Part shown: positions 5,564 through 5,973 of the stretch, one piece after another
How positions within the stretch are numbered: the stretch's first letter is position 1
Layout of the letters: every line of letters begins with the position of its first letter
From: Halobacteriales archaeon QH_10_70_21
GTDB lineage: Archaea; Halobacteriota; Halobacteria; Halobacteriales; Haloarculaceae
NCBI GenBank assembly: GCA_003021325.1
Contig: PXQM01000071.1
Span: 1-5,973 of the forward strand
Reading direction: 5' to 3'
DNA length: 5,973 bases
Notes under the pieces: generated by a model
Database searches by the model: none
What the model was told of the DNA's origin: nothing
What the model saw: the letters and a program-made list of their open reading frames with translations, nothing else
Position numbers and translations under genes: made by a program

Positions 5564-5973
5564 CTACGCCGGCGCCAGCGCCCGCATCGTCGACTCGATG
5601 GCTTCGAGGTCCGCACCGCGCGGGAACGACACCGAGACGGCCTCGACGCCCTCGACGCCGGTGAACCGCTCGAAGTGCTCGCGGGCGCCTTCGGGCGTCC
5701 CCCAGACGGCGAGCTGTTCGAGCAGGTCGTCGGGGAACGCCGCCATCGCCGCCTCCCTGTCGCCGTCCTGCCAGTTGTCGTGGATGGCGTCGGCGACCTC
5801 CTCGTGGCCCTGTCGGGCGAGGTTGTCGCGGTAGTACGTGCCCATCCCGCCGACGTAGAAGGCGGCGTGTTGCTTGACGAGGTGCTTCGCGCGCTCGGAG
5901 TCCTCGAGCGCACAGCAGGTCAGCGACAGCGTGACGCGCTGTTCGTTTCGGTCCCTGTCGCCGAGGTCCGTGC
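5564..5973 (-). CDS. Luciferase-like F420-dependent type oxidoreductase, C-terminal 135 codons (runs off right edge)
   Basis: An open frame enters at the right edge and ends with TAG at 5566-5564. The visible part begins TDLGDRDRNEQRVTLSLTCC. It continues through AFYVGGMGTYYRDNLARQGH and an Asp/Glu-rich helical stretch to LAVWGTPEGAREHFERF, ending ADLEAIESTMRALAPA. The FYVGGMGTYY block and the late GTPEG-helix are typical of the C-terminal half of bacterial-luciferase-fold oxidoreductases, including the methylenetetrahydromethanopterin reductase-like group that haloarchaea use with coenzyme F420. The N-terminal cofactor-binding half lies outside the window, so substrate and cofactor are inferred from family and lineage only. 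A shorter reading from an internal ATG (5845) is possible, but the upstream frame has clear family character. The next gene starts 89 bp downstream with its own TATA box, so the two are probably transcribed separately. Confidence 0.8.
   Translation of the reverse strand, partial: TDLGDRDRNEQRVTLSLTCCALEDSERAKHLVKQHAAFYVGGMGTYYRDNLARQGHEEVADAIHDNWQDGDREAAMAAFPDDLLEQLAVWGTPEGAREHFERFTGVEGVEAVSVSFPRGADLEAIESTMRALAPA

Overview
The window looks like chromosomal DNA of a halophilic archaeon (class Halobacteria). It is very GC-rich with strong G/C preference at third codon positions. The soluble proteins are dominated by Asp and Glu. Start codons mostly lack Shine-Dalgarno sequences and instead have a TATA-like element about 23-30 bp upstream, the arrangement of leaderless haloarchaeal transcripts. 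The species cannot be told from this window.

Layout from left to right. (1) Positions 1-280, minus strand: the first 93 codons of an unrecognised protein that runs off the left edge. (2) 282-1375, minus: an acyl-CoA dehydrogenase gene broken by an internal deletion plus frameshift near 809-812. (3) 1376-1500: a 125-bp divergent promoter region. (4) 1501-2670, plus: a family III (CaiB/BaiF) CoA-transferase-fold protein carrying all three catalytic residues of alpha-methylacyl-CoA racemase. (5) 2663-3565, minus: a ten-helix EamA/DMT-family transporter, converging on and overlapping the racemase gene by 8 bp. (6) 3566-3779: a 214-bp non-coding gap with weak promoter-like and inverted-repeat signals. 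(7) 3780-5474, minus: a thiamine-diphosphate enzyme resembling benzoylformate decarboxylase and acetolactate synthase, with a clear TATA box. (8) 5564-5973, minus: the C-terminal 135 codons of a luciferase-like (F420-dependent type) oxidoreductase that runs off the right edge. There are no RNA genes, CRISPR arrays or insertion sequences.

How the genes may work together. Racemase and acyl-CoA dehydrogenase form a divergent pair that makes biochemical sense: in known pathways the racemase epimerises 2-methyl-branched acyl-CoAs so that a dehydrogenase or oxidase can use them. This suggests catabolism of branched or isoprenoid acyl chains. In this copy the dehydrogenase appears non-functional, unless the break is a sequencing or assembly error. 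The thiamine-diphosphate enzyme probably decarboxylates a 2-oxo acid or cleaves a related C-C bond. A link between it and the acyl-CoA genes is speculative. No clearly novel multi-gene system is visible. The most notable points are the broken dehydrogenase, the racemase-type active site, and the altered cofactor motif of the thiamine-diphosphate enzyme.
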